64,000 nucleotides of DNA from Halichoerus grypus (taxonomy: Eukaryota > Chordata > Mammalia > Carnivora > Phocidae): positions 58,553,850-58,617,849 of the forward strand of contig NC_135714.1 in NCBI RefSeq assembly GCF_964656455.1, given 5' to 3'. The notes below the pieces were generated by a model that made no database searches, was not told the origin of the DNA, and saw only the letters and a list, made by a program, of their open reading frames with translations. A program made the position numbers and the translations under genes. Positions 35,165 through 48,001 of the stretch are shown in pieces; within the stretch, counting starts at the first letter, position 1; the number at the start of each line of letters is the position of its first letter.

Positions 35165-36993
35165 ATTTCGGTGTTCAAAGCACTTTTTATTAGGCTAACA
35201 AAACACACTTATTGCAGAAGGGGAGTTCGAGATTGTGGGAGGAACCAAAATGGTACCAACACTAACTAATGGTCAATAAATGCAACTACTGTTAATGTTC
35301 CTAAGTTAAACCAAAGGAGATTTAAGTCTTTTTCTCCAGACTGCTACTACTGGAAAGCTTCAAAGTGAACCCAAATATATTTATTACACAACTGGAGGGA
35401 AGACATGAATGACGGGAAGAGCAAGAGGAGGGTCTGGCTCTGCATTAACCACTGGTCCTCTGGCTGGCTCTTGTGAGACTGTATACAATTTCCGAACAGG
35501 AGCAACTCTGCTTCGAAGCTCCATTTTCCTTTCCAGTGAACTTTTGAACTGGACAAAAGTAACTTTTAAACTGGGCCAGTCAAGGTGATTGTTTTGCAAG
35601 CAGTTGCCGGTAAAACCAGCAGGACAGTTGGCGGCCAGGCCATAAAACTGCCCGTCCGGCTTTCTGAGAGCAGTTACTTAGCGCATGCCAAGAGTGGTCT
35701 CAGGAGACAACACCGATATATTTGATCAACGTGTAAACACAGATGGCTCAATCTGTTAGTACCAGTCAAGACTTTTTTTCCTCCTCCTCCCTAATTTGAG
35801 TCATGTGATGGCCCCTCCCCCCACCTTCTTCCTCTCATAAAATCTCTGCTCTCTCAGCTCAGGTGCGACACTTTCCTGGTTACACTGGAATCTGTGCTCC
35901 CTCCGGAATTGCAATTCCGAAACTCTAAGAAAAAAGGCCTTTGTTTTTCAGTTTTGCCTCCTTTTCTCTGTTGACACTCTCATAGCTATGCTTTCCTGGA
36001 GCAAACTGAAAAGGCGAGAGAGGGTATCACATTAAATTGTCCACATGAAGTTGAGATTTGGAGTACAAGACAGCCTTCCATTGGGAGCATCAAGATAGGA
36101 AGTAGAGGACAGAGTATTTGAGGGGATGGTCACAGGTTGATGAGGGCAGGAAAGATGTTCTTTCTTCAGATCAGTCTTAGAACACTGAGATGCGGTGTGA
36201 CCGTTGACTTTGAGAAGCCATCAGGAAACAGTAAGGGCAGCAGTGCCTGAGGTTTCCTGGGCAAAGAAGCCAGGGCAGAAGAAGAGGAATGATGAATGAT
36301 CCCACTCTGTGAACATGATTCCTTATTTGAGAGTTCTTCTGAGATATCTCTAGAGAATTCCAGAAACTGACGGGCTGTGAGCCATCCGAGAGATGGAGGT
36401 CCAGAAATGCCAATGTGGGGTAATGGTTTCTCTGCTGGAACAGAAAAATTATAAGATGAGAGTCCTGCTTTATCTAAAGGTTTCCATAAAGCAGAGCCTG
36501 AGGCAGAAGTCTTCGTGGTAGTGCTTTATTAAGTTGGCCAGCCCACATCCGGTACCTTCTCTTCCCCTGTGTGCATGGTGTTCCTGGGGAAACATTTCAT
36601 CCTCTGCCTTCAGAGTGATAGCGACAGGTGACTAGGGTTGTACCTTTTACTTTTAGCAGTCCTCTGAAAAGAAAATGCGGCTGAAACTGGGCAGTTGTGA
36701 ACAGATCAAACAGACCTGGACCCGTAGCAGCCAATTAGAATTCAGAGAAGTTTGCTCTTTGGACCACAAAACACCCAAGGGCACACACCACCCATCTCAG
36801 TGCCCTCAGAGAGATCTAAATATGAAACAAGGAATGGTAAAACACAAGAATTCGATTATCTTAGAATATTAAGAGTCCAGAATTCATTGCAAATGTACTA
36901 TCAATCTGGCATTGGGTCAAAGTTCTCAAATTAGAGACCCATATTTGAAAGGAAAGTTCCCTGAAAATCTAACCACAATGACTTTGACAAATT
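35165..36993. other. No gene recognised; possible LTR remnant near 35780-35990
   Basis: The stretch 'tcataaaatctctgctctct' ... 'aaaaaaggcctttgtttt' resembles a U3-R of an old LTR, but I cannot place it. The rest is unannotated. Confidence 0.35.
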
Positions 36994-37006
36994 CCATAAT
37001 AACTAG

Positions 37007-37210
37007 GTGTTTTTTTTTAATTTTTATTTATTCATTTGTCAGAGAGAGGGAGAGAGCGCACAAGCAGGGGGAAGCAGCAGAGGGAGAGGGAGAAGCAGGC
37101 TCCCCACTGAACAAGGAGCCCTATGCGATGCAGGACTCAATCCCAGGACCCTGGGATCACCACCTGAGCTGAAGGCAGACTCTTAACCAACTGAGCCACC
37201 CAGGCATTCC
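37007..37210 (-). mobile_element. Carnivore SINE, reverse, first of a pair at one site
   Basis: Complete element, followed directly by a second copy. The site ccataataactag occurs three times (36994-37006, 37211-37223, 37426-37438). Confidence 0.93.
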
Positions 37211-37223
37211 CCATAATAACTAG

Positions 37224-37427
37224 TTTTTTTTTTTTTTTTAAAGATTTTATTTATTTATTTGAGAGAGAGAGAATGAGAGACAGAGAGCATGAGAGGGAGG
37301 AGGGTCAGAGGGAGAAGCAGACTCCCTGCTGAGCAGGGAGCCCGATGCGGGACTCGATCCTGGGACTCCAGGATCATGACCTGAGCCGAAGGCAGTTGCT
37401 TAACCAACTGAGCCACCCAGGCGCCCC
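37224..37427 (-). mobile_element. Carnivore SINE, reverse, second of the pair
   Basis: Same strand as its neighbour and bounded by the same target repeat. The two elements differ at many positions (for example the head end, gcattcc against gcgcccc), so this is two insertions and not a recent duplication. Confidence 0.93.
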
Positions 37428-38422
37428 ATAATAACTAGTTTTAATTCCATTAAATCCTAAACTGTAATTACATGTTAGAAACTACTCCTTTATTTTGATT
37501 CCTCAAAGATTTTTTTATCTTATATTTGTGTACGTATTTTCTTATCATCATGGTGACTACAAATGCTAGTAACCCACAATATAATCACCACTACTTTGAC
37601 ATAGAGAATTGAGACTCAAGATTATGTTCGAATAGTGTTTCTGATTCATCCGAGGTGGCTTTTCATTTGGTGTAAAGTCCAAGAAGCCAGCAATCGGCTG
37701 AAAGTTATAAACTCATTCCATCTTATTGTATGTGGAGACTTTTCCGTCATAAGCCATCCCTGTCACAGAGCTGTGCCTCTTGGAGCATGATTCTGTCTAC
37801 AGTATTTATCAGCTTTTTTCCTGTATGCTGAGTTTTTATCCATCTTTACAGACACAATTCAATGACACCTCCCGTTGATTATTTAGGGTGTGCGTATAGT
37901 GGTACGCAGTACTGATCAGTAACTGTATAATTCAGTTAAAGCATTTGATTCATTGATGCAGAAAATAATGTGCTAAATATGACATAACTAAGCCATTTAA
38001 CAAAACAATGAATAGAATTTGAGCTCATAAAGCCACTGTCAGTAATTCAATTTTGAGAACTTTGAGGCTTAACATACTGCTCTTCACAGGACAAGAATTA
38101 TTAATTTATCAACTGATGGGAGATTCCATTAAGACCTTAAATATGATTGGGCAAGTAGACTTAAAAGGCAAAGATACATGAAAGCATATTCATTTCCTGC
38201 TTTGTGCAAACGTGGTTTTTAAAAAGATGCACAGACTTTCTCATGACAATATTCTCTAAATCATCATTAGGTGAAAATGGCATTGGATCTGCTAAAAAAT
38301 AAAATTCAGCTGAATAAAGTTGAAGATCTAATTGGCTTCATTAAATGATTATTGAATCAAGCAGCATTCCATGTAGCAAGTAGAGGGGAGCTCCGCTGAG
38401 CAAGACAACAAAAAAGGTTCTT

Positions 38423-38440
38423 CTTTTAAAAAAATATTTT

Positions 38441-38476
<36 letters not shown>

Positions 38477-38595
38477 TCTATCTATCTTAGAGAAAGGAAA
38501 AGGAAGAGAGCACTCCATCTCACAACCTTGAGATCATGACCTGAGCCGAAATGAAGAGTCTGAAGCTCAACTGACTGAGCCTTCCAGGTGCCCCC
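38423..38595 (-). mobile_element. Carnivore SINE, reverse, with expanded ATTT tail
   Basis: An (attt)n/(atct)n run (about 38432-38486) extends the tail. Target repeats caacaaaaaaggttctt and caacagaaaaggttctt (38406-38422, 38596-38612) differ at one base. Confidence 0.88.
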
Positions 38596-38647
38596 CAACA
38601 GAAAAGGTTCTTAAAGGTAGAGAGAGAGCATTCAAAAAAAGAAGGAA

Positions 38648-39492
38648 GGGTTATCAAACTCAACACCCAAAGAACAAATAATCCAATCAAGAAATGGGCA
38701 GAAGACATGAACAGACATTTTTCCAAAGAAGACATCCAAATGGCCAACAGACACATGAAAAAGCGCTCAACATCGCTCAGCATCAGGGAAATCCAAATCA
38801 AAACCTCAATGAGATACTACCTCACACCAGTCAGAATGGCTAAAATTAACAAGTCAGGAAATGACAAATGTTGGCAAGGATGCAGAGAAAGGGGAACCCT
38901 CTTACACTGTTGGTGGGAATGCAAGCTGGTGCAGCCACTCTGGAAAACAGTATGGAGGTTCCTCAAAAAGTTGAAAATAGAGCTACCATACGATCCAGCA
39001 ATTGCACTACTGTGTATTTACCCCAAAGATACAAATGTAGGGATCCGAAAGGGTACGTGCACCCCGATGTTTATAGCAGCAATGTCCACAATAGCTAACC
39101 TGTGGAAAGAGCCAAGATGTCCATCAACAGATGAATGGATAAAGAAGAGGTGGTATATATATACAATGGAATATTATGCAGCCATCAATAAAACACAAAA
39201 TCTTGCCATTTCCAATGATGTGGATGGAACTAGAGGGTATTATGCTAAGCGAAATAAGTCAGTCAGAGAAAGACATGTATCATATGATCTCACTGATATG
39301 AGAAATTCTTAATCTCAGGAAACAAACTGAGGGTTGCTGGAGTGGTGGGGGGTGGGAGGGATGGGGTGGCTGGGTGATAGACATTGGGGAGGGTATGTGC
39401 TATGGTGAGTGCTGTGAATTGTGTAAGACAGATGAATCACAGACCTGTACCTCTGAAACAAATAATACATTATATGTTAAAAAAAAAAAAAA
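38648..39492 (+). mobile_element. LINE-1 3' end with open ORF2 C-terminal frame
   Basis: 38707-39312 is a 201-codon open frame matching the L1 ORF2 C-terminus ([20 protein letters not shown], then [32 protein letters not shown]). It is followed by a short 3' UTR and poly(A) at 39480-39492. The reverse-transcriptase and endonuclease parts are absent, so it is a 5'-truncated insertion and not a gene. Confidence 0.92.
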
Positions 39493-39494
39493 GA

Positions 39495-39727
39495 AGATAG
39501 TAGGAAGGGAAAAATGAAGGGGGGGAAATCGGAGGGAGAGAGGAACCATGAGAGACTGTGGACTCTGAGAAACAAACTGAGGGTTCAAGAGGGGAGGGGG
39601 CTGGGGGGATGGGTTAGCCTGGTGATGGGTATTAAAGAGGGCACGTATTGAAAGGAGCACTGGGTGTTATACGCAAACAATGAATCATAGAACACTACAT
39701 CAAAAAAAATAAATAAATTTTTTTAAA
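39495..39727 (+). mobile_element. Carnivore LINE-1 3' UTR fragment
   Basis: Contains the carnivore L1 tail ('accatgagagactgtggact', 'attaaagagggcacgtattg', 'agcactgggtgttatacgca') and ends in an A-rich tail. It sits directly behind another L1 3' end and in front of a GGAA/GGGA microsatellite. Confidence 0.85.
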
Positions 39728-39728
39728 A

Positions 39729-39805
39729 AAGGGAGGGAGGGAGGGAGGAAGGAATAAAGGAAGGAAGGAAGGGAAGGAGGGAAGGGAGGGAGAGAGGGAG
39801 GAAGG
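39729..39805 (+). repeat. GGGA/GGAA microsatellite
   Basis: (ggga)n/(ggaa)n tract following the A tail of an L1 fragment. Confidence 0.85.
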
Positions 39806-40737
39806 ACTATATTAGCAAGCAGTGCATTCTTTAGACAAAGAGTCCTGGAAGGCATCTATCAGTAAATTTCCTAGTATTGACCAGGAGATTCCATTTTGAG
39901 TGGTTAAAGGTTACATTCCTCTGGGAATGCAGTTGAAACTGCATTTAGATAAGGTAGTAAGCCTTGGTTTACTGATTTGGGGTTTTAATCCAAGCGAGGT
40001 CATATGGGGTTTTTTTGGTTTGTTTGTTTTTTAACAGATCTTTCAAGGTTGTATAGTTCCATTCCCAAAAAATAATAAAGCAGAAAGTTTATATCTCTGT
40101 TAACAAATCTATTACACTGTGTACTCCCCAACCCTCCCAAATAAACAAACTAGAAAAATAGATTATACTTCCTTATTGACTTATAACTGATAAATACCCC
40201 TCTGATAATCTTCTCCTTTCATTCTTCAACAGGGAAAGAGAAAGCAATAAAAATTAATCTCCAGATTGCAGTGCATAAAGAACATTATTGTGCTGAATCC
40301 ACTGAGGTCTGAAATCAAAGGTGCCTACTGAAATCTTACTAACTTTTTTTATTTTTTCCTTTTATCCACTGGAGCATTTCATAAAAAAAAAAAAACTAGA
40401 TCTAAAGAGACTTTTTTTGACTTTAAGCAAAATAAAAACTGTGAAATAACTAAAATTAAAGCAGACATACATGCAGATTGTCAAGTGTCAAAGAAGTCTA
40501 TGTATAGGCAGAACAAAATCTATTTAATTACCTTGAAATACTGACTACAATTGTTTGTACTTCTCTTATTAAGAATGATAGTAGTAATATGACTGCCAGT
40601 CAATCTCGGACGTTTATTTTAATGTTGGGCTGCAGATGAAATTATTATATTCATCTGAGACCTCACATTTAATTATCATATTAATAAATTCAGAATGAAA
40701 CAGTTAATTTTATGCTTCCGTAAATTATATTGATGAC

Positions 40738-40960
40738 CCTGTAGGAGCCAAGGGCAGGCTGCCCCTAAATGTGCCACTTTGGCATATGATTATTTAAATA
40801 AAACTTACTTAGGAGACAGCGTATGCAAGGACACTCAGCCTCTCCTCTGTCCGCCTCAAAGCAGGGAATAAATCCTCCCACGTGAAACGTACCGTCCCTG
40901 CCCCAGTAAGTGAAGAGACCTCCTCATCGCCAGAGATGGGAAATTCAGGGCCAAGACGGC
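40738..40960 (+). mobile_element. Old LTR fragment related to the one at 54.8 kb (probable)
   Basis: 'tgtaggagccaagggcaggc' followed by gcccctaaatgtgccactt matches 'tgtagaggccaaggacaggc' and what follows at 54830. It is cut short, and L1 sequence follows. Confidence 0.5.
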
Positions 40961-41019
40961 TGTATCCACATCAACTTCATCAAACAATGCGATTTTCCAA
41001 AGGGTTGTACTGACTTAGC

Positions 41020-42190
41020 CCACCTACAAGCAATTTATGAATGTTCCTCTTCCTCCCCCTACTGGCCAACACTTGTTTTTGGCAGACGTTTGAAATTGTT
41101 GACTAATAAAATGGTATCTTACTGTGGTTTTAATAGGCCTTTCTCTTATTACAAATGAGATCGAATATCTTTTTGCATGAATATGAGCCATTTGTATTTG
41201 ATCCTATGTGAAATTTTTTTTTTGCCCATTTGTTCTATTTTGCTATTTGTTATTTCATAAAAGCTTTTAAAAACATGTTTTGTATACTAATCGTTTGTCA
41301 TTTACATATATGTCAAAAAGTTGTATCTGTGTTGTTTTTTAAAATACATTTTTTATACTATAACTTTTTTCTTATGTCTAGTCTTATCAAAATCATAAAA
41401 GTATTCTGTATTGCCTTCTAAAAATTGGATAGTTTGTCTTTTATCCTTAGAACTCAGAATTGATTTTTCTCTACAATGTAAGGTAGAAATTCACTTTTTA
41501 TTTTTCACATAGGGATAACGAATTGTGCCAGCAACATTTATAGAAAAGACCATCATCTTGCAGTCTCTGCCATAAATCAAGATAACATATATGTAACGGG
41601 TTTGTTTCTAGACCCTGTCTTTTTCCTCATTGTTTCTTCAATATGTTTTTATCTACACCAGTGCCATACCAGCTTAACTACAATAGCACCATAAAAGTTC
41701 TTGATAAGACAAGAACTTGGAAGCACAAGCTCCCCAGCATTACTGTTCTTCTTCAGGAGCATCTTAGCTCTTCTTAGTTCATTTGTATATATACCTTACA
41801 ATCATCAGCTTGTCAGTAAGGGAATTTCCAGTGCAAATGCATTGAATTTATAAATTGTCTTGGGTAGGGGTCATTGATGCATCTTTAAAATAACTTTAAT
41901 TAGTTTGCATCTTTCACATAGGCCATGATGTCATCTGCTTCTAATGGCAGGGTTTTTCCCCCCATTCATTAAATGTTTTTATTTATTTTTTCTAGGCTTA
42001 CTGCAACTGGTTAAAATTTTCAGTGCAAGCTTGAATAGAAGTGATGATAGCAGGTACTCTTGTTTTGCTCTCAACAAACCTCTTAAACATCTCGCCACTA
42101 AGTATAATACTTATCATAGATGTTTTATAGCTTTCTGAGGTCAAGGGAGTCACCTATTAATAATTTCTAAAGAGTTTCTTTTTTAAACCA
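41020..42190 (-). mobile_element. Old LINE-1 fragment(s), reverse strand
   Basis: The + strand reads as antisense L1: 'caagcaatttatgaatgttc', 'gtgccataccagcttaacta', 'gcattgaatttataaattgt'. It is diverged and rearranged and no frame is open. Edges are approximate. Confidence 0.6.
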
Positions 42191-42199
42191 GAAGTGAAC

Positions 42200-44160
42200 A
42201 CTGGAATTTCCACTCTGAGTTCAAACTATGGTGAGACGGTCATGTCTGGACTTAACGAACTTCTGGACTCTGGAGATTCAGGTGGAGCCCCGTGGTCTGT
42301 GACCAGCCGTGGAGCCTTCAGAATTAATTTAAATAGGAACCTAAATAGGGACACAGAACACATTCCTTGTGATTTAGACAACACAGGCTCTCCTACTCAG
42401 TGATAAATGAGATTTTAGTGAGATTCTGAAAGCAGAACAAACAAGCAAACAAAAATAGACCAAAAAAGACTGCTAACCAATATATGAAGGATATTCTATG
42501 GTGGCAGCTTGGGAGATCCACGTCCAAATCACCAAACACAGAACCTTGCGCATAGAGCTACATGTGTTATGTACATATTACATATACAGTAATAAGTGCT
42601 TTCTGATTGGTTTATTGCTGAAAGGATTCTATCTTACCTTTTAACTGATATTATTCATAGTCAATGGTAGAAAATTGTGGTAGTACATACAGAACATTGT
42701 ATCCTAAACATATGGTTACTGTAATGTCTGAGACAAATTTATTTTGAAATATGTGTATTTTGTAGTTTTTTTAAACCAATAAATAACATTAAGTCACTTT
42801 AGAATCTTAAATAAACCATTTTTTTAAAGGTTGTACTCTCATTTTTAGTAATCCAAGTGGTCTCCTTTCAGAGTTGCATTGAAAGATGGAAAATTAATTT
42901 GCTTGACTCCTGAGGATGTATTATTAGAAAGATTGAAGACAGGTACACCACATGCCAAACTTCCTGAGGCGAAAGTTTTTCTTCTTAAGTAGATTGATAT
43001 TTAAATAAAAGCTGTGCTATAGATTTGAATGAATTGTGACTATACCTTTTATGTAATGTGGAATGTCCTGTTACAGTTATCCCTACTAAACATGGAAGTG
43101 ATTAAAATGGCTTAAGTTATCTTACACAGATCAAAGCATAGGTATTTTAGCTATGAGGAATTTTGAGCAAAATTTCCTTTTTTTCCTCCCCCTTGGGAGG
43201 AAATCCTTTAACTATAAGAAGTGTTGCTGGAAGTCCAACTTCAAGCACAGTTGACAAATCACTGGGGAGAACTGGGAAAATGAGGGCAGCCTAGGGTTGA
43301 AGTGCAAGTATGCATTTGGGAGGAGTAGGGGGGGCCAGCAGAGAAGTGTAGGAAAACAACACTGTGACAGGAACACCACCAATAAAAGGTACACTGTTAA
43401 GCCAGCTGCCACCCTGAGACATCGACTGAGCTCCTCCAGCAGGTGCTCCTGGAGGAAGATCTGAGTGATTCACCTCCATGGTCATCAGACAAGAAGCATC
43501 AGATTCGGGAATCCCAACAAATCCCAACAAATCACATGCAGGACAATCAAAAATAATTCCTAAACTTACCACGGTGTAGCAGAACATTAGAATATGGAGT
43601 ACTAAGAGAAGATCTTATAATCAATGTGTGTAATCTTCTGTGGATCAATGCTCCAGGGAAGAGGCACAGACAGACCAGTTCATCCAGTCTCGGGATAGTA
43701 CATAACACAATCACCCAACTGCCAAGTCCATTATAAAACTGGAGTGATCTGGATCTGGGTTTTATTTTGTTTCTAAAATAAATGCAAGTACTGTGACTTT
43801 TTAGAGCTCATTTTCTATTTAGTGAGTGATAAGTTTACAATAGAAAACTAATCATCAAAATCTTGTGTTAGTCACAAAATCCGTTTTGAGATGGTTTCTC
43901 TATTTTCTGGAGGACTAGAGTGGAAGCAAGGGTTAGTAGGCTGTTGGTTGAATTATTTGACTAAGTTTAGCTTACTTGCTTTTGTGGTGTAATTCTGTAT
44001 ACCTAATGACCCTTGTTCTAACATTCTCACCTGGATTTTTCTATTTAAGCTTAAGTAAGTATTCACTCTGTAACTTTCTAAACACATTAAGAAATATTAA
44101 GCCTGTATCACCCTTGGCAATGGTCTTCTTTTTGTATAGTGCTATAGGGAGGTTGTATAT
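42200..44160. other. Intergenic, only an exon-like ORF
   Basis: Apart from the candidate at 42872-42992, no gene or named repeat was recognised. Confidence 0.5.
42872..42992 (+). other. Exon-like ORF of unknown origin
   Basis: A good acceptor (tggtctcctttcag, ending 42871) opens onto a 39-codon frame from 42873 to a TAG at 42990-42992. The translation looks coding (VALKDGKLICLTPEDVLLER, then LKTGTPHAKLPEAKVFLLK), and an aataaa follows at about 43003-43008. I do not recognise the protein. It may be a terminal exon, a fragment of a retrocopy or chance. Confidence 0.3.
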
Positions 44161-44175
44161 GATTAATAGTTTAAA

Positions 44176-44391
44176 GACTTATTTATTTATCTGAGAGAGA
44201 GAAAGAGCCCGTGCTGGGGGAGGGGCAGAGAGAGAAAGAGAAAGAGAGAGAGAGTTCTCAAGCGGACTCCCAGCTGAGCGTGGAGCCTGATGCAGGGCTT
44301 GACGTGGGGCTCGATCCCACGACCCTGAGATCATGACCTGAGCTGAAGTCCGGAGCTGGATGCTTAACCGACTGAGCCACCCAGGCACCCC
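44176..44391 (-). mobile_element. Carnivore SINE, reverse
   Basis: (ga)n body and 'gccacccaggcacccc' end; target repeats gattaata.tttaaa on both sides. Confidence 0.93.
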
Positions 44392-44429
44392 TAGGATTAA
44401 TAATTTAAATGCAAGTCCTGGTACAGGCA

Positions 44430-44860
44430 TGCTGAATTCACAGATCAGACCTGTAATTGTTATGTGACCTTGAACAAATTACTTAACTGCTTGCAATTTC
44501 TGTTTTCTCACTTTGTCCCGATAGAACTCCATGCTCTAGATATATCAAACCACTTCTTGGTTCTCTGAAAATACCATTTTCTGTTTGGGCTCAGGGTCTT
44601 ACAGATGCTGCTCCCTGTCACTAGAACATCTTTCACTCCACACCTCCTCGCCGTTTCTTCTGGTTCCCTTTTTACTCATTCTTCAGCTCTTAGTTTATAA
44701 ATCATCTCCAGGAGGCTTTTTCTGAGGCCTCTAAGTATTAATTAGCTAATGATGTGTCATAATAACAATCACTTCATTTTTACCCTGATTTGCTAGTGAA
44801 AGGAAAAAGAGAAGTCAACTGACTTGTCCAAGGTTATAAAGCCTGTTTGGGGCGGAGCCA
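44430..44860 (+). repeat. MIR and L2-type fragments
   Basis: 'tatgtgaccttgaacaaatt' (44460) is MIR. 44600-44760 resembles an L2 tail, and 44800-44850 ('gacttgtccaaggttataaa') is a second, reverse MIR-like piece. Confidence 0.5.
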
Positions 44861-45271
44861 AGGCATAGTGCCGGGATTGTTCCATCCCTTTCCTCTCATT
44901 ACTTCTGTTTCAATTATCACGGCCAGCTCCACCCTGATTGCACCCAATCTGTGGAATGCTGAGCCTTCCCTCCACAAAGAGACCTTCTGTGTGTTTCTGG
45001 GTGAGGTGCATTTCTTCTCCATGACATGGTAATTCACCAGGTGCCTCAAACATCCTGACTGCTATCCCTTGCCAGCTCTATGAGCCTTCTTCCCTCACTG
45101 GGTCATCAACTGCTTTGATCTTAATCTGGATTGATGCCTATCTCCTGGAGTTTCTCCTTGCCATTGGTGTTAACAAGTCACCACCGTAATTTGGTTAGCT
45201 TTCTCCAGAGTTCACATGGGGAGCCCACTGCTCCTATGTTTTTCTATTTTGCTTTATAAACAATTCACTTA

Positions 45272-45463
45272 GGGGCGCCTGGGTGGCTCAGTCAGTTAAG
45301 CATCTGCCTTCAGCTCAGGTCATGATCCAAGGGTCCTGGGGAATCCAGCCCGCTTTGGTCTCCCAGCTCAGCGGGTTGTCTGCTTCTCCCTCTTCCCATC
45401 CCCCCTCCCCCACTCGTGCTCGCTCTCTCTCTCAAATAAATAAATAAAATCTTTAAAAAAATA
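45272..45463 (+). mobile_element. Carnivore tRNA-Lys SINE
   Basis: Perfect 17-bp target repeats tataaacaattcactta (45255-45271, 45464-45480). Confidence 0.95.
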
Positions 45464-46054
45464 TATAAACAATTCACTTAGCTGCCTAAGCTAGGGACAT
45501 CGGTTTCATCACAGACTGACCCTCTCTCTCTGCTTTGCATCCAACTGGTCTCTGGGTCCTGTAACTTCTACCCCATTAACAAGTCTCATATGTAATTGTT
45601 CCTCTCGATTCTCTGTGAAAATGCCTGAATTATGCCTCTCAGCTTTCACTGCACCATTGATGTAACTTTCTAACTAGTCTCCCAGACCCCCAGCTATCCC
45701 TTCCAATCGATCTTATTCACTGCAAAATCATTCTTCTAAAGAGCAGATTTTAAAAGGTCATTCTCCTACTTGAGATTCTTTAATGGCTGCCTATCACCTG
45801 CAGCCAATATCACTGAGCTTAGGTTGAGTATTACTTTGCTGAGGCTGCCATAACAAAGTACCACACAGACTGAGTGGCTTGAACAACAGAAATTTGTTTT
45901 TCTTACAGTTCAGGAGGCTAGAAGCCCAAGATCAAGTTGTCCTCAGGGTTTTCTTCTGAAGCCCCTCTCCTTGGTTTGCCGATGGTCATCTTTTCCGAGT
46001 ATGTTCACATGGTCTTCCCTCTGTCCGTGTCTCTGTCCTTAATCTCCTTTTCTT

Positions 46055-46257
46055 TTCCTTCTTTTTTTTAAGATTTTATTTATTTATTTGACAGAGAGAG
46101 AGATAGCAAGAGAGGGAACACAAGCAGGGGGAGTGGGAGAGGGAGAAGCAGGCTTCCCGTCGAGCAGGGAGCCTGATGTGGGGCTTGATCCCAGGACACT
46201 GGGATCATGACCCGACCCGAAGGCAGACGCTTAACAACTGAGCCACCCAGGCGCCCC
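46055..46257 (-). mobile_element. Carnivore tRNA-Lys SINE, reverse, inside an older repeat
   Basis: Target repeats ttaatctccttttctt (46039-46054, 46258-46273) interrupt the old repeat that begins at 45826. Confidence 0.95.
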
Positions 46258-46337
46258 TTAATCTCCTTTTCTTATGAAACCACCAGTCATAGTGGATTAG
46301 GCCTACCCTAGTGACCCCATTTTAACCTTATATACCT

Positions 46338-46820
<483 letters not shown>

Positions 46821-47587
46821 TCTTATTACCTTTTTAAATAGCTTATCTCCAAATAAGGTCACATTCTGAGGTACTGACAGGACTTCAACCTATAAATTTT
46901 ATCAGGTTCAAAATAACAAGTGGCTTACTCATCTGATTCTCTATAAAAATTCTTATTATTTGTACTCATGATTGCCTTAAAATACACAAAATACTTAGTT
47001 GGCCCAAAAACTGGCCCAGTCTTCCTTGAACCTTTCAAAATTTAATACTCCTCTGGCAGAAAGAGATCTAAATTCCAAACCACTTTTATAATCATTCCAT
47101 AAATACTTTACTCAACATGCTATTCATCATTCAGAAGCTAAACTTTACACCGAGTAGGTAAACTGGTTATACTTAATTATTGAAGAAAAATATGTGCACA
47201 TTATAAAAATTCAACAGGTAAAAAGGGTTACACAGTAAAAAACAAAACAAAACAAATCTCTCCCTCCTACTACAGATCTTCGTTTCTCCTTCCAAGAGCC
47301 TATTAGGATTACTAATTTTCTGTGTGTGGATATCTTGGGAAAAACAGTCTTTACCAGCATACATGTGTGAATGATGTACATATGCACATACACACACACA
47401 ATTCTTTTATGATACACGTGGGGAAATACCATTTATACTGTTCTGCACCTTGTATGCCTTATGTAAAAATATGTTTTGGTGTATGTTCAATTTCAGTGAA
47501 TATTTTCACATATTTCCCTACAGGTAGAGAGATGTGAGACATAGCGTTTTATTGTTGGAATGTATCAGGATTTGCTTAAAAAGTTTT

Positions 47588-47786
47588 TTTTTTTTTTTTA
47601 AAGATTTTATTTATTTGTTTGACAGAGAGAGACACAGGGAGAGAGGGAACACAGCAGGGGGAGTGGGAGAGGGAGAAGCAGGCTTCCCACTGAGCAGGGA
47701 GTCTGATGCGGGGCTTGATCCCAGGATCCTGGGATCATGACCTGAGCCGAAGGCAGACGCTTAACGACTGAGCCACCCAGGCGCCC
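47588..47786 (-). mobile_element. Carnivore tRNA-Lys SINE, reverse
   Basis: Target repeats tgcttaaaaagtttt (47573-47587, 47787-47801). Its right-hand repeat was reused by the next SINE. Confidence 0.95.
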
Positions 47787-47808
47787 TGCTTAAAAAGTTT
47801 TATATTGA

Positions 47809-48001
47809 GGGCGCCTGGGTGGCTCAGTTGGTTAAGCAACTGCCTTCAGCTCAGGTCATGATCCTGGGGTCCTGGGATCGAATCCCGCATCGGGCTCCCT
47901 GCTCAGCGGGGAGTCTGCTTCTCCCTCTGACCCTCCCCCCTCTCATGCTCTCTCTATCTCATTCTCTCTCTCAAATAAATAAATAAAATCTTTAAAAAAA
48001 A
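47809..48001 (+). mobile_element. Carnivore tRNA-Lys SINE, adjacent opposite-strand copy
   Basis: Target repeats aaaaagttttatattga and aaaaagttttaaattga (47792-47808, 48002-48018). The left one overlaps the right target repeat of the preceding SINE. Confidence 0.95.

Noticed and set aside
37007..37427. Direct repeats with regular spacing suggesting an array or CRISPR-like locus
   Set aside because: The spaced repeats here, and all similar ones in the window, are SINE bodies and target-site duplications in a vertebrate genome.
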